A stretch of DNA of 64,000 bases from Entomobacter blattae (GTDB lineage: Bacteria; Pseudomonadota; Alphaproteobacteria; Acetobacterales; Acetobacteraceae). Where the stretch lies: positions 2,535,001 through 2,599,000 of the forward strand of contig NZ_CP060244.1 of NCBI RefSeq assembly GCF_014672835.1, in the 5' to 3' direction. Below the pieces are notes generated by a model that saw only the letters and a list, made by a program, of their open reading frames with translations, had not been told where the DNA came from and searched no databases. The position numbers were made by a program, and so were the translations under genes. Within the stretch, counting starts at the first letter, position 1. Each line of letters starts with the position of its first letter. This document shows positions 26,813 to 36,715 of this stretch, piece after piece.

Positions 26813-28414
26813 TTATTTCTGCCTATGATCCCCTCTTGAAGAAAAATAACCTTTATCCTCTAGGAATGCTTGTTTCACGGGAAGTTGCCCCTTTTTAGAA
26901 TAGGCTGTCTGGTTAAGGTTTGTACCTGTTTGTACATGGGCAATTGCCATAACAGCTGGGTCAAAAACACGAATAAAACTACTGGGATAAATACCCATCC
27001 ACAAAATAACCGCTGCCAGAGGAACCAAAGCAGCAAGCTCCCCACCAGAAAGATCCTTTAAGGAAACAACTTTCTTTGAGAAGGACTCTCCCCATTTGGC
27101 CGCAGGATTATCAAAAATAACCCGGCGGTAGAGAACCAACATATAGATTGCCCCTAAAATCATGCTCGAACCACCAAGGAGGGCAATCCAGAAAGAAACA
27201 TGGAGAACGCCAACAATAACCAACAATTCACCTATAAAAGCACTCGTTCCCGGTAACCCCACATTGGCCATCATAAAAACCATCATCAAAAGGGAAAAAA
27301 CCGGCATTTTTGCTGCAACACCACCTAGGGCAGCCATATCACGGGTACCAGTCCTAAATGCCAACAGTGCAAGTGAAAAGAAAAGCGCTGCTATGACCAC
27401 ACCATGAGACAGCATTTGGAAAATTGCTCCATCTATCCCTTCTGGAGTAAATGAAAAAAGACCAATGGCTATAATTCCCATATGAGAAAATGAGGAATAG
27501 GCAATAACCCTTTTCATATCGGTTTGGGCGAAAGCAATAATTGCCGCATACACAACAACGATAACCCCCAAAACCATAACCACAATACCATACTGATAAG
27601 CGGCATCTGGAAGCATCATCACCACAAACCTCAGCATACCATAAGCTGCTGTTTTCGACATAACCCCAGAAATCAGAGCTGTTGCAGAAGAGGGAGATTC
27701 CGCATAGGCATCAGGCAACCATGCATGGAGCGGAAACAAAGGTAGTTTAGTGGCAAAGGCAATCATAAAGCCCAACATCAACCATCCCTGCATAGCAGGC
27801 GAAAAGGCAACATGCATAAGAATGGGAATATCTGTTGTCCCTGCCTGATTCCATATGGCAAGGATAGCTACCATCATAAAAAGGGAACTGGCGAATGTAA
27901 AAATAAAAAACTGTAAAGATGCAAGCAAACGCTTTGGACCGCCCCATACACCGATCATAATACTGGAAGGGATAAGCGTGGCTTCGTAAAAAACATAAAA
28001 TACCAAAAGATCTAAGGCGGAAAACAGTCCGACAAGGCAGGTTTCCAGCAGGAGAACAGCAATCATGAACTCCTTTACCCGTGTCGAAATAAGGTGCCAG
28101 GAAGAAACAATAGCCAAGGGGGTAATAAAAGTCGTTAACAAAATGAAGAACAGGCTGATCCCATCCACCCCTGTATGATACGAAATACCATACCCTGAAA
28201 GCCAATTAAGACGGAGAGTAAACTGATATCCTGTATTGGTGGCATCAAACTCTGTCCATAAAATAACAGAAAGGCCAAACACCAGTAAACTGACCCACAG
28301 GGCAGTCCACCTAAAAAACCGCTCTGAAAGGGAATCGTTTCCATGTATAACAGCCAACAAGAAAACCCCAAGAAGCGGAAGATACGTTATAAGCGGTAAC
28401 AGGAATGTATGCAC
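26813..28414 (-). CDS. nuoM: NADH-quinone oxidoreductase subunit M (NuoM), stand-alone
   Basis: NuoM is one of the antiporter-like proton-pumping membrane subunits of respiratory complex I. The 533 residues form about 14 hydrophobic helices. Family landmarks are HTGVDGISLFFILLTTF, the functional glutamate in FYVFYEATLIP, IGVWGGPKR, the lysine helix FATKLPLFPLHAWLPDA, and MKRVIAYSSFSHMG. The start is a GTG with GAGAG upstream. Normally nuoL precedes and nuoN follows, but here mutL lies upstream and a terminator plus an MliC-like gene lie downstream. The C-terminal ~60 residues are hydrophilic and unusual (SSRGDHRQK at the end). It could be a relocated complex I gene or a leftover from a lost operon. 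Confidence 0.92.
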   Translation of the reverse strand: MHTFLLPLITYLPLLGVFLLAVIHGNDSLSERFFRWTALWVSLLVFGLSVILWTEFDATNTGYQFTLRLNWLSGYGISYHTGVDGISLFFILLTTFITPLAIVSSWHLISTRVKEFMIAVLLLETCLVGLFSALDLLVFYVFYEATLIPSSIMIGVWGGPKRLLASLQFFIFTFASSLFMMVAILAIWNQAGTTDIPILMHVAFSPAMQGWLMLGFMIAFATKLPLFPLHAWLPDAYAESPSSATALISGVMSKTAAYGMLRFVVMMLPDAAYQYGIVVMVLGVIVVVYAAIIAFAQTDMKRVIAYSSFSHMGIIAIGLFSFTPEGIDGAIFQMLSHGVVIAALFFSLALLAFRTGTRDMAALGGVAAKMPVFSLLMMVFMMANVGLPGTSAFIGELLVIVGVLHVSFWIALLGGSSMILGAIYMLVLYRRVIFDNPAAKWGESFSKKVVSLKDLSGGELAALVPLAAVILWMGIYPSSFIRVFDPAVMAIAHVQTGTNLNQTAYSKKGQLPVKQAFLEDKGYFSSRGDHRQK

Positions 28415-28550
28415 AACACTCTCATTCAGTTAATTTATTTAAACTATTCATAACCTGGCCATATTTGCCAGAAGGGTCTGATTAATCAGACCAAATATTC
28501 AATACAATGTAGTAGACCTTTTACGCCTTTATAATCAAATGGGCTATAGG

Positions 28551-30488
28551 TTACTGCCTACCAAAGATCTTTTCCATATCTTTTTTTGTAATTTTTACCC
28601 AAGTCGGTCGCCCATGAGAACACGTACCCGCTCGTGGTGTTTGCTCCATTTGCCGCAGAAGGGCGTTCATTTCTTCATATTTTAGAGGCCTGCCTGCCCG
28701 GATACTACCGTGACAGGCCATACTCGCAATAACCTCTTCCATACGCCCCAGCAAAACCCCAGAATCCGTCAGATCAAGTTCTGGATTCTCCAAAAGCTCC
28801 GCAGCGATATCGCGCATCAGACTTTGTGTATCTCCTCCGGCCAATAACACCGGCACAGCCCTTACCAAAATAGCATTGCCTCCAAACGCCTCTATCTCAA
28901 CCCCCAAACGCAAAAGAACCTGCTGAAACTCAACCAAAACCCTCATCTCTGCATTCGAAAGATTGATAACGTCTGGCACCAATAAACGTTGAGCATTCAC
29001 CTGCCCCGAAGAAAGCAGCTGAGTCTTGAGTTTTTCATGGGTAAGGCGTTCATGAGCGGCATGCTGATCAACCAAAATCATCTCCCCCATTCCATTGACG
29101 GCAATGATATAGGTTTCCATAATCTGAGCAATCGCATAACCCAAAGGCGCATCCTCCTGCCCAGAAAGACTGTCTTCTTTCTGGTAGGATGAAGAAGACC
29201 CTTCGGCCTCATTCTGTGGGTTTTCTCCCCCACTATCAGGAATTCCTGAGCGAGGTTTGTAGTACTCCTGCTCCAGCGAATGTTGCCCGGGCGCGCCTTT
29301 TTGCCCGTAAATACTGGCAGGCTCCCTCATCAACAAAGGAGCATGAGCCCACTCGCTTACATTACTAAGTCTTGCATTCCCAGACGTAGAAGGAGGAGTA
29401 ATCATGTGGGAAGAGACCCTTTTGGACTGAAACATAAACGCAGAGACTCCTGCAGTCTCTCCTGCCCCTACATCCAATACCCGACGAATTGACCCAATGA
29501 TCAACGACTTTACAAGGCTTTCATCGGAAAATCTTACTTCGGTTTTGGCCGGGTGAACATTCACATCAACCTGCTCTGGAGGTACGTGCAAATAAAGAAC
29601 GGCTACCGGATAACGACCTTTCTCCAGTACGGGTTGATACGCTACCCGTAAAGCCGTTTTTAATACCATGTCCGTTACCGGACGGTTATTAACAATAATA
29701 CACTGAGCCTGCCCATTGGCACGATGTAACCCAGGAGGGGACACAAAGCCAAACAACTCTAAGCCAGTTTCCTTCTGGCCTTCGACTTTAAGCAACTCGT
29801 AGTCAGACGCTTCAGAAAAAAGCGCCTTGATCCGGGCAAGACGGTCTTGAGCAGGAAGTGAAAACACTTCTTTCCCATCCACAGTAAAGGAAAATGAAAC
29901 ATCCGGCGCCGCCAATGCCAGACGTTCTATCACCTTTCCCGCATGAGAGGTTTCAACCCTGGCAGATTTTAAGAATTTCCGTCTTGCTGGAGTAGAAAAA
30001 AAAAGATTTTCTACGACAACTTGCGTTCCCACTTGGCCTGCTGCCGGCTTTAATGGCTTTGTCTCTCCTCCAGCAACCTCAATTTTCCAAGCTGAATTGG
30101 AATTGGATGTTCTAGAGGTAATGGCCAACCGTGCCGCTGCACCAATGGAGGGAAGAGCTTCCCCCCGAAATCCAAGAGTGGAAATTTTTACAAGTGTGTC
30201 ATCTTCAAGTTTAGAAGTGCAATGTCGCTCTATGGCCAGGGCTAAATCCTCTGGCCCCATCCCGCTACCATCGTCAATAACTTCTATAAAATCCATTCCG
30301 CCATTCAGCAAGGAAACCGCTATATGCTGTGCACCTGCATCGAGCGCATTTTCTACCAGCTCTTTTACAACAGCGGCTGGCCGTTCTATAACCTCACCGG
30401 CAGCAATACGGTTAACCTGCCCTTCACTTAACCGTCTTACAGGCCTGCTAACCCTTGGGGAGCCACTCTCTATCGCCGTATTTTTCAA
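28551..30488 (-). CDS. mutL: MutL, DNA mismatch repair protein
   Basis: MutL links mismatch recognition by MutS to strand incision. The N-terminal GHKL ATPase has IAAGEVIERPAAVVKELVEN, DDGSGMGPEDL and STLGFRGEALPSIG. The C-terminal part has the endonuclease motif DQHAAHERLTHE, ACHGSIRAG and CSHGRPTW, as in MutL of organisms without MutH. The 645 residues include a poorly conserved Ser/Gly-rich linker around 340-440. The start appears to be TTG. It runs the same way as the upstream BamF-like gene after 82 bases. Confidence 0.95.
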   Translation of the reverse strand: MKNTAIESGSPRVSRPVRRLSEGQVNRIAAGEVIERPAAVVKELVENALDAGAQHIAVSLLNGGMDFIEVIDDGSGMGPEDLALAIERHCTSKLEDDTLVKISTLGFRGEALPSIGAAARLAITSRTSNSNSAWKIEVAGGETKPLKPAAGQVGTQVVVENLFFSTPARRKFLKSARVETSHAGKVIERLALAAPDVSFSFTVDGKEVFSLPAQDRLARIKALFSEASDYELLKVEGQKETGLELFGFVSPPGLHRANGQAQCIIVNNRPVTDMVLKTALRVAYQPVLEKGRYPVAVLYLHVPPEQVDVNVHPAKTEVRFSDESLVKSLIIGSIRRVLDVGAGETAGVSAFMFQSKRVSSHMITPPSTSGNARLSNVSEWAHAPLLMREPASIYGQKGAPGQHSLEQEYYKPRSGIPDSGGENPQNEAEGSSSSYQKEDSLSGQEDAPLGYAIAQIMETYIIAVNGMGEMILVDQHAAHERLTHEKLKTQLLSSGQVNAQRLLVPDVINLSNAEMRVLVEFQQVLLRLGVEIEAFGGNAILVRAVPVLLAGGDTQSLMRDIAAELLENPELDLTDSGVLLGRMEEVIASMACHGSIRAGRPLKYEEMNALLRQMEQTPRAGTCSHGRPTWVKITKKDMEKIFGRQ

Positions 30489-30570
30489 AGCAGAAAGACC
30501 CCTTCTTCAATTCTATAGGACTTTCTTTCATAACAGCACTATTGCTGCCATCTCCGCATGAGCAGCTTAG

Positions 30571-31170
30571 CTAAAAGACGTCGAGAAAACCAGAAGAATC
30601 ATCATCTTTCTGGGTAGGGGTTGCTCCATCTAACGGACTTTTCCCCAAAGCAGAGTTCCTCTTTAAACGTTCATTTTCTGCCTCACCATCGACAACAGAA
30701 CCTTCCCGGTTTCCATTCCAGAACATAACCTCGTTAACAAAGCTATGGTCAGCCTGGCCAAACTCCTGGGCAGGGCGGGCAGTGGAGGCCATGTTCGCCT
30801 GCCCAACAAGAGCTTGCTGGCCAGAGCTTTCCGCTCCATTGGCTCCTTCAATCGCAACATTTGGAGAGAGCGTCTCAAGAGCTTGCAGCCGGGGGCTTTC
30901 ATCCTGAGGGCGTAAAGCCCCTTCACGGGGTGCTTGTAAGTCATCGGAAGGGGGCATAGAAAGAGGAGCACGGGTTGTAATGGTATATTCATCAGGGGCT
31001 GAACGCTCTATACCAAAGGCCCGTGTCAAATCTTTTCCTGAGCAACCCGCCAGCAACAGGCCACCTGCCACAACAGCCAAAAGAGGAAAAACAGGTTTAC
31101 CGGCATTACGGCCCAATAACATGGAAGCCCTACCTTTTTGACCGATGATAAGCGAACTTTCCTTGTTCAT
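30571..31170 (-). CDS. DUF3035 (BamF-type) lipoprotein
   Basis: This 199-residue predicted lipoprotein has lipobox LLAGC at about 40-44 after an extended n-region. The segment SAPDEYTITTRAPLSMPPS followed by DDLQAPREG is the DUF3035 signature, the alphaproteobacterial BamF component of the beta-barrel assembly machine in Caulobacter. The rest is low-complexity, Ala/Gln/Glu-rich. It begins 15 bases after lspA, whose product processes lipoproteins, so the pair is functionally linked. AAGGAG lies 11 bases upstream and CAGGAAA directly upstream of the ATG. Confidence 0.85.
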   Translation of the reverse strand: MNKESSLIIGQKGRASMLLGRNAGKPVFPLLAVVAGGLLLAGCSGKDLTRAFGIERSAPDEYTITTRAPLSMPPSDDLQAPREGALRPQDESPRLQALETLSPNVAIEGANGAESSGQQALVGQANMASTARPAQEFGQADHSFVNEVMFWNGNREGSVVDGEAENERLKRNSALGKSPLDGATPTQKDDDSSGFLDVF

Positions 31171-31185
31171 TTTCCTGCTTTCTCC

Positions 31186-31728
31186 TTATTTCCGCACTGG
31201 CGCCAGGGCTGAAAAAAACAAACTGTTCACCAGCAATACGATCACACCACAGACAATGGCAGAATCAGCAATATTAAAAACATACCAAGACCAGCCATAA
31301 GCATAGAGGTGAATAAAATCCACCACGGCGCCAAACCGGACCCTATCTATTATATTTCCAATAGCTCCCCCCGCAATAGCCCCTACGACGAGGATATTCA
31401 TTCTGCTTTGTGTCCTTAACATCCATACCAGCAAAATCACAACAATAATAGAAGACAATAATCCAAAAATGACGGGCCCATAAATTCCCACCCGCCCAAA
31501 AAGGCCAAAGGTTATGGCTTTATTCCAGACCATGGAAAGCCGAAACCCCGGAAACACAAGAACACTAACCTTTTCTGGCAAATGAAAGAGCTCTAAAACC
31601 CAATATTTACTAGCCTGATCAACCAATAAAACCAGCAACAGCAAAGCAAAACCGGCATACCTTACCCTTTTCAAGGAAAAAGAAAGGGAAGAATCCTGAG
31701 GCAATGTCTCTACTTGTGGGTCTTGCAT
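31186..31728 (-). CDS. lspA: Lipoprotein signal peptidase (signal peptidase II)
   Basis: LspA cleaves prolipoprotein signal peptides in the inner membrane. The first catalytic-region motif VDQASKYWV, the segment GGAIGNIIDRVRFGAVVDFI, and the second aspartate region YVFNIADSAIVCGV are all present, with four membrane helices. The frame is open from a GTG at 31767, but the ATG at 31728 gives 180 residues, closer to the family length. It lies between ileS and the DUF3035 lipoprotein gene, the common ileS-lspA order. Confidence 0.94.
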   Translation of the reverse strand: MQDPQVETLPQDSSLSFSLKRVRYAGFALLLLVLLVDQASKYWVLELFHLPEKVSVLVFPGFRLSMVWNKAITFGLFGRVGIYGPVIFGLLSSIIVVILLVWMLRTQSRMNILVVGAIAGGAIGNIIDRVRFGAVVDFIHLYAYGWSWYVFNIADSAIVCGVIVLLVNSLFFSALAPVRK

Positions 31729-31860
31729 GGTGATTATTTTGTTTCCCCTATGTTGTTTTTGAAACACAGACTACAGGTGCATTGTCTTCTGCACTGCTGT
31801 TCATTTCCAGCTCAATAATATACGGGTTTGAGGGATTGCAACCCACAGCAGCATGCTGAA

Positions 31861-34728
31861 TCATAATGTTTCCACCACAGTGGCACAACGCAAGCACAGC
31901 TCCGGATGTTGGACGTTCTGGCCAACTTCTTCTAGCACACGCCAGCACCGCACACATTTATAGCCCTTGGCAGCCTTCACGATGGGGCCTTGATGGATCG
32001 GCAGATCTGAGCTCCCCTCCTCACAATAAAGAGAGCCCGATTGAGGATCAACAACGATCTCCACCTTCGATACAATTGCAAGTTCGGCCCAATCATAGCC
32101 AGCAAAAAGAGCAGCCTCTTTCTCCGAAAAAGTCAGCATTACCTCAGCCTGCAAAGATGACCCGATAAGCCCACTCTGACGTGCATTTTCTATCTCTGCT
32201 GTTATGGCTTTACGGATATGGCGTACTGTACCCCATTTTTCACTTAAAGGGGTATTCAACCATTCCAAAGGCATGACAGGGAATTCTTCCATATGAACAC
32301 TCTGCCCCTCACCAAAACGCGCCATCCATGCTTCTTCTGCGGTAAATACTAAAACGGGAGCAAGCCAGACGGTTAACGTGCGGTGGAGAATATCCAAAAC
32401 CGTGCGCGCAGCCCTGCGAGTAAGGTTATCCTTGGCATCACAATAAATACTGTCTTTTCGGATATCAAAATAAAATGCGGAAAGATCGGTTGTACAAAAA
32501 CCATGAAAAGCCGGATAAACCCCAATCCACTCATGGGTAGAGACGGCATGGGCAAGCTGGGCCGATAATTCAGCCAAGCGCGTTAAAACCCATTTTTCAA
32601 GCTCTGGTAAAGCATTATACTCAACTTTTTCTGCCTCTTCAAACCCCTCTAGCGCCCCTAACAACCAGCGTAACGTATTGCGTAAACGCCGATAAAGCTC
32701 ACCTTGCTGTTTAAGGATTTCTTTTCCTATGCGCAAATCCTCACGCGTATCGGAGTTCATAACCCAAAGTCTGAGGATATCGGCGCCATAAGTCTGGTTA
32801 ACATCCTGCGGGGAAACGACATTCCCTAGGGATTTGGACATTTTGCGCCCTTGTTCATCAAGTACAAACCCATTTGTGACAATACATTTATAGGGCGCTT
32901 CTCCTCGTGTTCCAACACTCTCAAGCAAGGAAGACTGAAACCAACCACGGTGCTGATCTGATCCTTCCAAGTATAAATCAGCAGGAAAATGCCGTTCTTT
33001 GCCATCTAAAACAAAAGCATGAGTAGAACCACTTTCAAACCAGACATCGACAATGTCAAACACCTGTTCAAATGCCTCTGCAGAGTAATTATTGCCTAAG
33101 AAACGCTCTGGAGGAGAGCTATACCAGGCATCGGCACCTTCCTGACGGAAAGCTTCCACAATACGTTCCATAACGGCTTTGTCTCTTAGGACTTCCCCTG
33201 TTTTTTTCTCCACGAAAACCGCAATAGGAACACCCCAGGCGCGCTGGCGGCTAATACACCAATCTGGCCTGTCTTCAACCATGGAAGTCAGCCGTCTTCT
33301 TCCCTGGGAGGGAACAAATGCCACATTCTCCAAAACCTTAAGGGCTTTTTGGCGCAAACGGCCTTTTCCATCCATGGCAATAAACCATTGCGGGGTCGCC
33401 CTAAAGATAACAGGAGCACGAGAGCGCCATGAATGCGGGTAGGAATGCACAATTGTATTACGCCCCACCAGCCCTGCTGGCGGCAGCCCCTTCTCCTCAC
33501 TCGCCATCATTGCATCGAGCAGGGCAGCACAAACCGGATCTGCAGCTTTAAATACGTGAACCCCGGCAAAAAGGGGCAGCCAATCCACATATCGCCCATC
33601 ATCCATCACCAGCTCATCAATCTCTACCCCATGCTCCCGGCACAGGATAAAATCTTCCTCCCCGTGAGCAGGGGCCATATGCACAAGGCCAGTACCCGCA
33701 TCGGTCGTAACAAACTCACCACCGAGCATCGGCACATCGTAATCATAGCCTTGACCCCGCAAGGGATGGGCTGCAACAGCCCCTTTAAGGGCTAGCCCTG
33801 GCATGGTATAGAGCACATGATGAGAGAGGATCCCCGCTTCTTCAGCAAAGGCAGAGATACGCTCTTCAGCCAACAGGATCTTTCCTCCAACAGGAAGAGT
33901 TGCACTTTCATTCACGGCATCAACCCGCAAAACAGCGTAGGTAATATCTGGTCCATAGGCCAATGCCCTATTGGCTGGAATTGTCCACGGAGTGGTTGTC
34001 CATATCACGGCGGAGACCTCTTCCAGAGCACCAGAAGGGGTGGGGTCTGTTATGATAGGGAAAGCCACAAAAATTGCCGTTGAGGTATGGTCGTGGTATT
34101 CAATTTCTGCCTCTGCGAGAGCCGTTTTTTCCACAGGGCTCCACATCACAGGACGCAAACCACGATAGAGGGAACCATTCAGCAAAAATTTCCCAATTTC
34201 GTTGACAATAGCGGCCTCTGAAGAGAAATCCATAGTTGCATAGCGCTCGTCCCACTGAGCCTGAACACCCAACCTTTTAAATTCTTCTTTCTGGGTATCC
34301 AGCCATTTCTGGGCATATTCCCTACATTCCTGACGGAACTGAAGAACAGGAATGGAATCCTTGTTTTTTCCGGCTTTGCGGTATTCTTCTTCCACGCGCC
34401 ATTCAATCGGCAAGCCATGACAATCCCACCCTGGAACGTAATAGATACCCTCACCCGACATACGATGGGCACGGTTTACCACATCTTTCATAATCTTGTT
34501 TAATGCATGCCCAATATGAAGATGACCATTCGCATAGGGGGGCCCATCATGCAGAGTAAAAACAGGACGGCCTGCCGCTTGAGCCTTAAGCTTCTCATCC
34601 AACCGCATAGCCTGCCACATTTTTAGAATTTCAGGCTCCCTGTTGGGCAGATTACCCCGCATGGGAAAACCGGTTTTTGGCAAAAACACGGTATCACGAT
34701 AGATGTCCTGTTTTTTTTCTTCTGTCAT
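31861..34728 (-). CDS. ileS: Isoleucyl-tRNA synthetase
   Basis: IleS charges isoleucine onto tRNA-Ile and edits valine. The class I motifs are GHLHIGHALNKIMKD (HIGH) and KMSKSLGNVVSP (KMSKS). The editing domain shows WTTTPWTIPANRALAY. The C-terminal zinc finger is CVRCWRVLEEVG then CLRCA, which marks the bacterial type 1 enzyme. Length 955. It is followed by lspA after about 130 bases on the same strand. Confidence 0.97.
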   Translation of the reverse strand: MTEEKKQDIYRDTVFLPKTGFPMRGNLPNREPEILKMWQAMRLDEKLKAQAAGRPVFTLHDGPPYANGHLHIGHALNKIMKDVVNRAHRMSGEGIYYVPGWDCHGLPIEWRVEEEYRKAGKNKDSIPVLQFRQECREYAQKWLDTQKEEFKRLGVQAQWDERYATMDFSSEAAIVNEIGKFLLNGSLYRGLRPVMWSPVEKTALAEAEIEYHDHTSTAIFVAFPIITDPTPSGALEEVSAVIWTTTPWTIPANRALAYGPDITYAVLRVDAVNESATLPVGGKILLAEERISAFAEEAGILSHHVLYTMPGLALKGAVAAHPLRGQGYDYDVPMLGGEFVTTDAGTGLVHMAPAHGEEDFILCREHGVEIDELVMDDGRYVDWLPLFAGVHVFKAADPVCAALLDAMMASEEKGLPPAGLVGRNTIVHSYPHSWRSRAPVIFRATPQWFIAMDGKGRLRQKALKVLENVAFVPSQGRRRLTSMVEDRPDWCISRQRAWGVPIAVFVEKKTGEVLRDKAVMERIVEAFRQEGADAWYSSPPERFLGNNYSAEAFEQVFDIVDVWFESGSTHAFVLDGKERHFPADLYLEGSDQHRGWFQSSLLESVGTRGEAPYKCIVTNGFVLDEQGRKMSKSLGNVVSPQDVNQTYGADILRLWVMNSDTREDLRIGKEILKQQGELYRRLRNTLRWLLGALEGFEEAEKVEYNALPELEKWVLTRLAELSAQLAHAVSTHEWIGVYPAFHGFCTTDLSAFYFDIRKDSIYCDAKDNLTRRAARTVLDILHRTLTVWLAPVLVFTAEEAWMARFGEGQSVHMEEFPVMPLEWLNTPLSEKWGTVRHIRKAITAEIENARQSGLIGSSLQAEVMLTFSEKEAALFAGYDWAELAIVSKVEIVVDPQSGSLYCEEGSSDLPIHQGPIVKAAKGYKCVRCWRVLEEVGQNVQHPELCLRCATVVETL

Positions 34729-34914
34729 AAGCTTTTCTGTAATGCTTTACTATATATTTTCTGCAAACCTTATATTTTCTACAAACCTTGAGGGACACCC
34801 CCTTAAGGAATGAAAAAATATTTCTGACCCATAAAATTAAACCATGTATTATTCGTTTGTGCGCAATTGCACAATTTGTAATTCATAATCCCTCATTCAG
34901 TATGCTCCCCCCTC

Positions 34915-34962
34915 AATAATCACTGTCTTTAATAATTACTGTCTTTAATAATTACTGTCTTT
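34915..34962. repeat. Three tandem copies of a 16-bp repeat
   Basis: The unit AATAATTACTGTCTTT occurs three times in a row (first copy with one change, C for T) and starts a fourth time. It lies between the ribF stop and the ileS start, both on the minus strand, so it is in the ileS upstream region. The rest of this 338-base gap is AT-rich, with TTTACATTGTTT-like repeats near 35010-35050, and has no gene. Confidence 0.85.
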
Positions 34963-35066
34963 AATTGCCGCTGTTTTGGCTTTTTTAACATTTTATGCCC
35001 ATTTTATTTCACATTGTTTTTATTTTACATTGTTTATTTTGTATTGTCTTTTTACTTCCCACAATT

Positions 35067-35996
35067 TTAGGCCCAATAAGCTCTGGCGGCCTCTGCATCT
35101 CTGGTAATATTGTCCTTTAACTCCTCAAGAGAGGAAAACCGGCGCTCTTCGCGGATCATATGATGAAGAAAAACCTGAAGGGTCTGCCCGTAAAGATCCC
35201 CAGAAAAGTCAAAAACATTCACTTCCAGCCGACTTTCCTGACCATCGTTAATGGTTGGTCTACGCCCAATATTGGCAACACCATACTCTACTCGTCCACC
35301 CTCCAAAACCACCCGCACAGCATACACGCCCCTAGCGGGCTCAATATGGGAACCCAGAGCAATATTTGCCGTTGGAAAGCCAAGCTGGCGGCCACGTTTA
35401 TCTCCATGAGCCACCACCCCTGAAATAGACCAAAAACGGCCCAGTTCTTCAGCAGCCCGTTCTGGATACCCATCTTGAAGGAGGCGCCTGATACGTGAGG
35501 AAGAAAGAGGGCCATTTTTATCTTTAAAAATAGGAACCACACTCAAACCCACGCCCAGGCTAACCAGTTCGCGTTCTAAAAAACTAACATCACCTTCACG
35601 CCTATGGCCAAAAGCAAAATCTTCTCCGCAAGCCAAGTGGCTAATTTTTAACTTACCGTATAATACTTGATGAACAAACTCATGAGCCGAAAGGGAAGAG
35701 AATGCCCGTGTAAAGGGAATTTCAAAAACATGCTTTACCCCCAAATTTTGCAACGCTTGCCGACGTTCTGAAGCGGTGGTGAGCAAAAAGGGAGGATCCT
35801 GTGGACGAAAGAACATACGAGGATGGGGAGTAAAGGTAATAACTGAAAGAGGTGAACCGGGCCTTGCATTTCGCAACATACGAATAACATGGGCATGCCC
35901 TAAATGTACCCCATCAAAATTGCCTATGGCAGCCGCCATATTAAAGGCTGACACTTCCATATCTTGCCATTTTTGACACATACAGGCCTGATCCAT
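35067..35996 (-). CDS. ribF: Bifunctional riboflavin kinase / FAD synthetase
   Basis: RibF phosphorylates riboflavin to FMN and adenylates it to FAD. The N-terminal adenylyltransferase domain has IGNFDGVHLGHAHVI and SSSRIRRLL; the C-terminal kinase domain has GDKRGRQLGFPTANI and a typical C-terminus. The frame is open from a GTG at 36017, but the ATG at 35996 is preceded by AAGGA at five bases, so I use it (309 residues). It sits upstream of ileS on the same strand, as in many Alphaproteobacteria. Confidence 0.95.
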   Translation of the reverse strand: MDQACMCQKWQDMEVSAFNMAAAIGNFDGVHLGHAHVIRMLRNARPGSPLSVITFTPHPRMFFRPQDPPFLLTTASERRQALQNLGVKHVFEIPFTRAFSSLSAHEFVHQVLYGKLKISHLACGEDFAFGHRREGDVSFLERELVSLGVGLSVVPIFKDKNGPLSSSRIRRLLQDGYPERAAEELGRFWSISGVVAHGDKRGRQLGFPTANIALGSHIEPARGVYAVRVVLEGGRVEYGVANIGRRPTINDGQESRLEVNVFDFSGDLYGQTLQVFLHHMIREERRFSSLEELKDNITRDAEAARAYWA

Positions 35997-36074
35997 GCTA
36001 TCCTTCCAACCTTGCACTGACTTTTTAATGGCCGTTATCTTAATCTCTAGGAATAAAAAACGGCTCTCTACCGG

Positions 36075-36353
36075 CTAACCAGATTGATTATTTCCCGAGT
36101 GAGGCGGTGTTTTATCCTGCTGCTGGACAGAATAGGGGGAGGCCTGCTCTCCCTGCTTCGAAGTAGGAAGCGTAGGCTGAGAAGAAGTCTCTTCCCCCTC
36201 TGCCATGGACTCATCATCAGCCATATTCTTTTTAAAACTTTTAATCCCTTTGGCAACATCGCCCATAAGAGTGCTAATTTTGCTGCTTCCGCCAAAAACT
36301 ATCAGCACAATAGCCAGCACAACAAGCCAATGCCAAATACTAAAACTACCCAT
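36075..36353 (-). CDS. tatA: TatA, twin-arginine translocase pore subunit
   Basis: TatA is the small membrane protein that forms the pore of the Tat exporter for folded proteins. One N-terminal helix ([15 protein letters not shown], about 7-21) is followed by the amphipathic helix with [20 protein letters not shown] and an acidic-to-basic Ser/Gln-rich tail. At 92 residues it fits TatA. The tail is longer than in many TatA but shorter than in TatB. tatB and tatC are not adjacent, so this gene is separated from the rest of the system. Confidence 0.9.
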   Translation of the reverse strand: MGSFSIWHWLVVLAIVLIVFGGSSKISTLMGDVAKGIKSFKKNMADDESMAEGEETSSQPTLPTSKQGEQASPYSVQQQDKTPPHSGNNQSG

Positions 36354-36715
36354 TCGTTTTCACTTTCTTCATTAGACAGCAGCCTTAATCCAAAGCCCTT
36401 ACTCCAGCCTTCAGCCCATTTCCAGCCAGAAAACAGACCAACCCACCTCAGCCAGCCTTTGGCCGGACGGGAGCAGCACTGTATTCTCACAATGTATAAT
36501 ACGAAAAGACCCGAATACCAAATAATTAAATACAGGCCTATCCCCTAACCATTTGCTTTGCTTAATACTCACTTTTACTGCCCATGTTTAACTGTCCATG
36601 TTTACTACCCATGCCCCTCATTACTGCACAGAGCCTCTCTGACCATGTACATACACATGCACATATCTGAATAATCCCGCTTCATAAGCTTTACAGACCT
36701 TCTAGAGCACCCCTC
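36354..36715. other. Intergenic gap between tatA and the CHAP lipoprotein gene
   Basis: I see no gene, strong hairpin or repeat array in these 362 bases. The short direct repeat CCATGTTTA/CCATGTTTACT occurs near 36582-36610. The tatA promoter should be on its left side. Confidence 0.35.
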
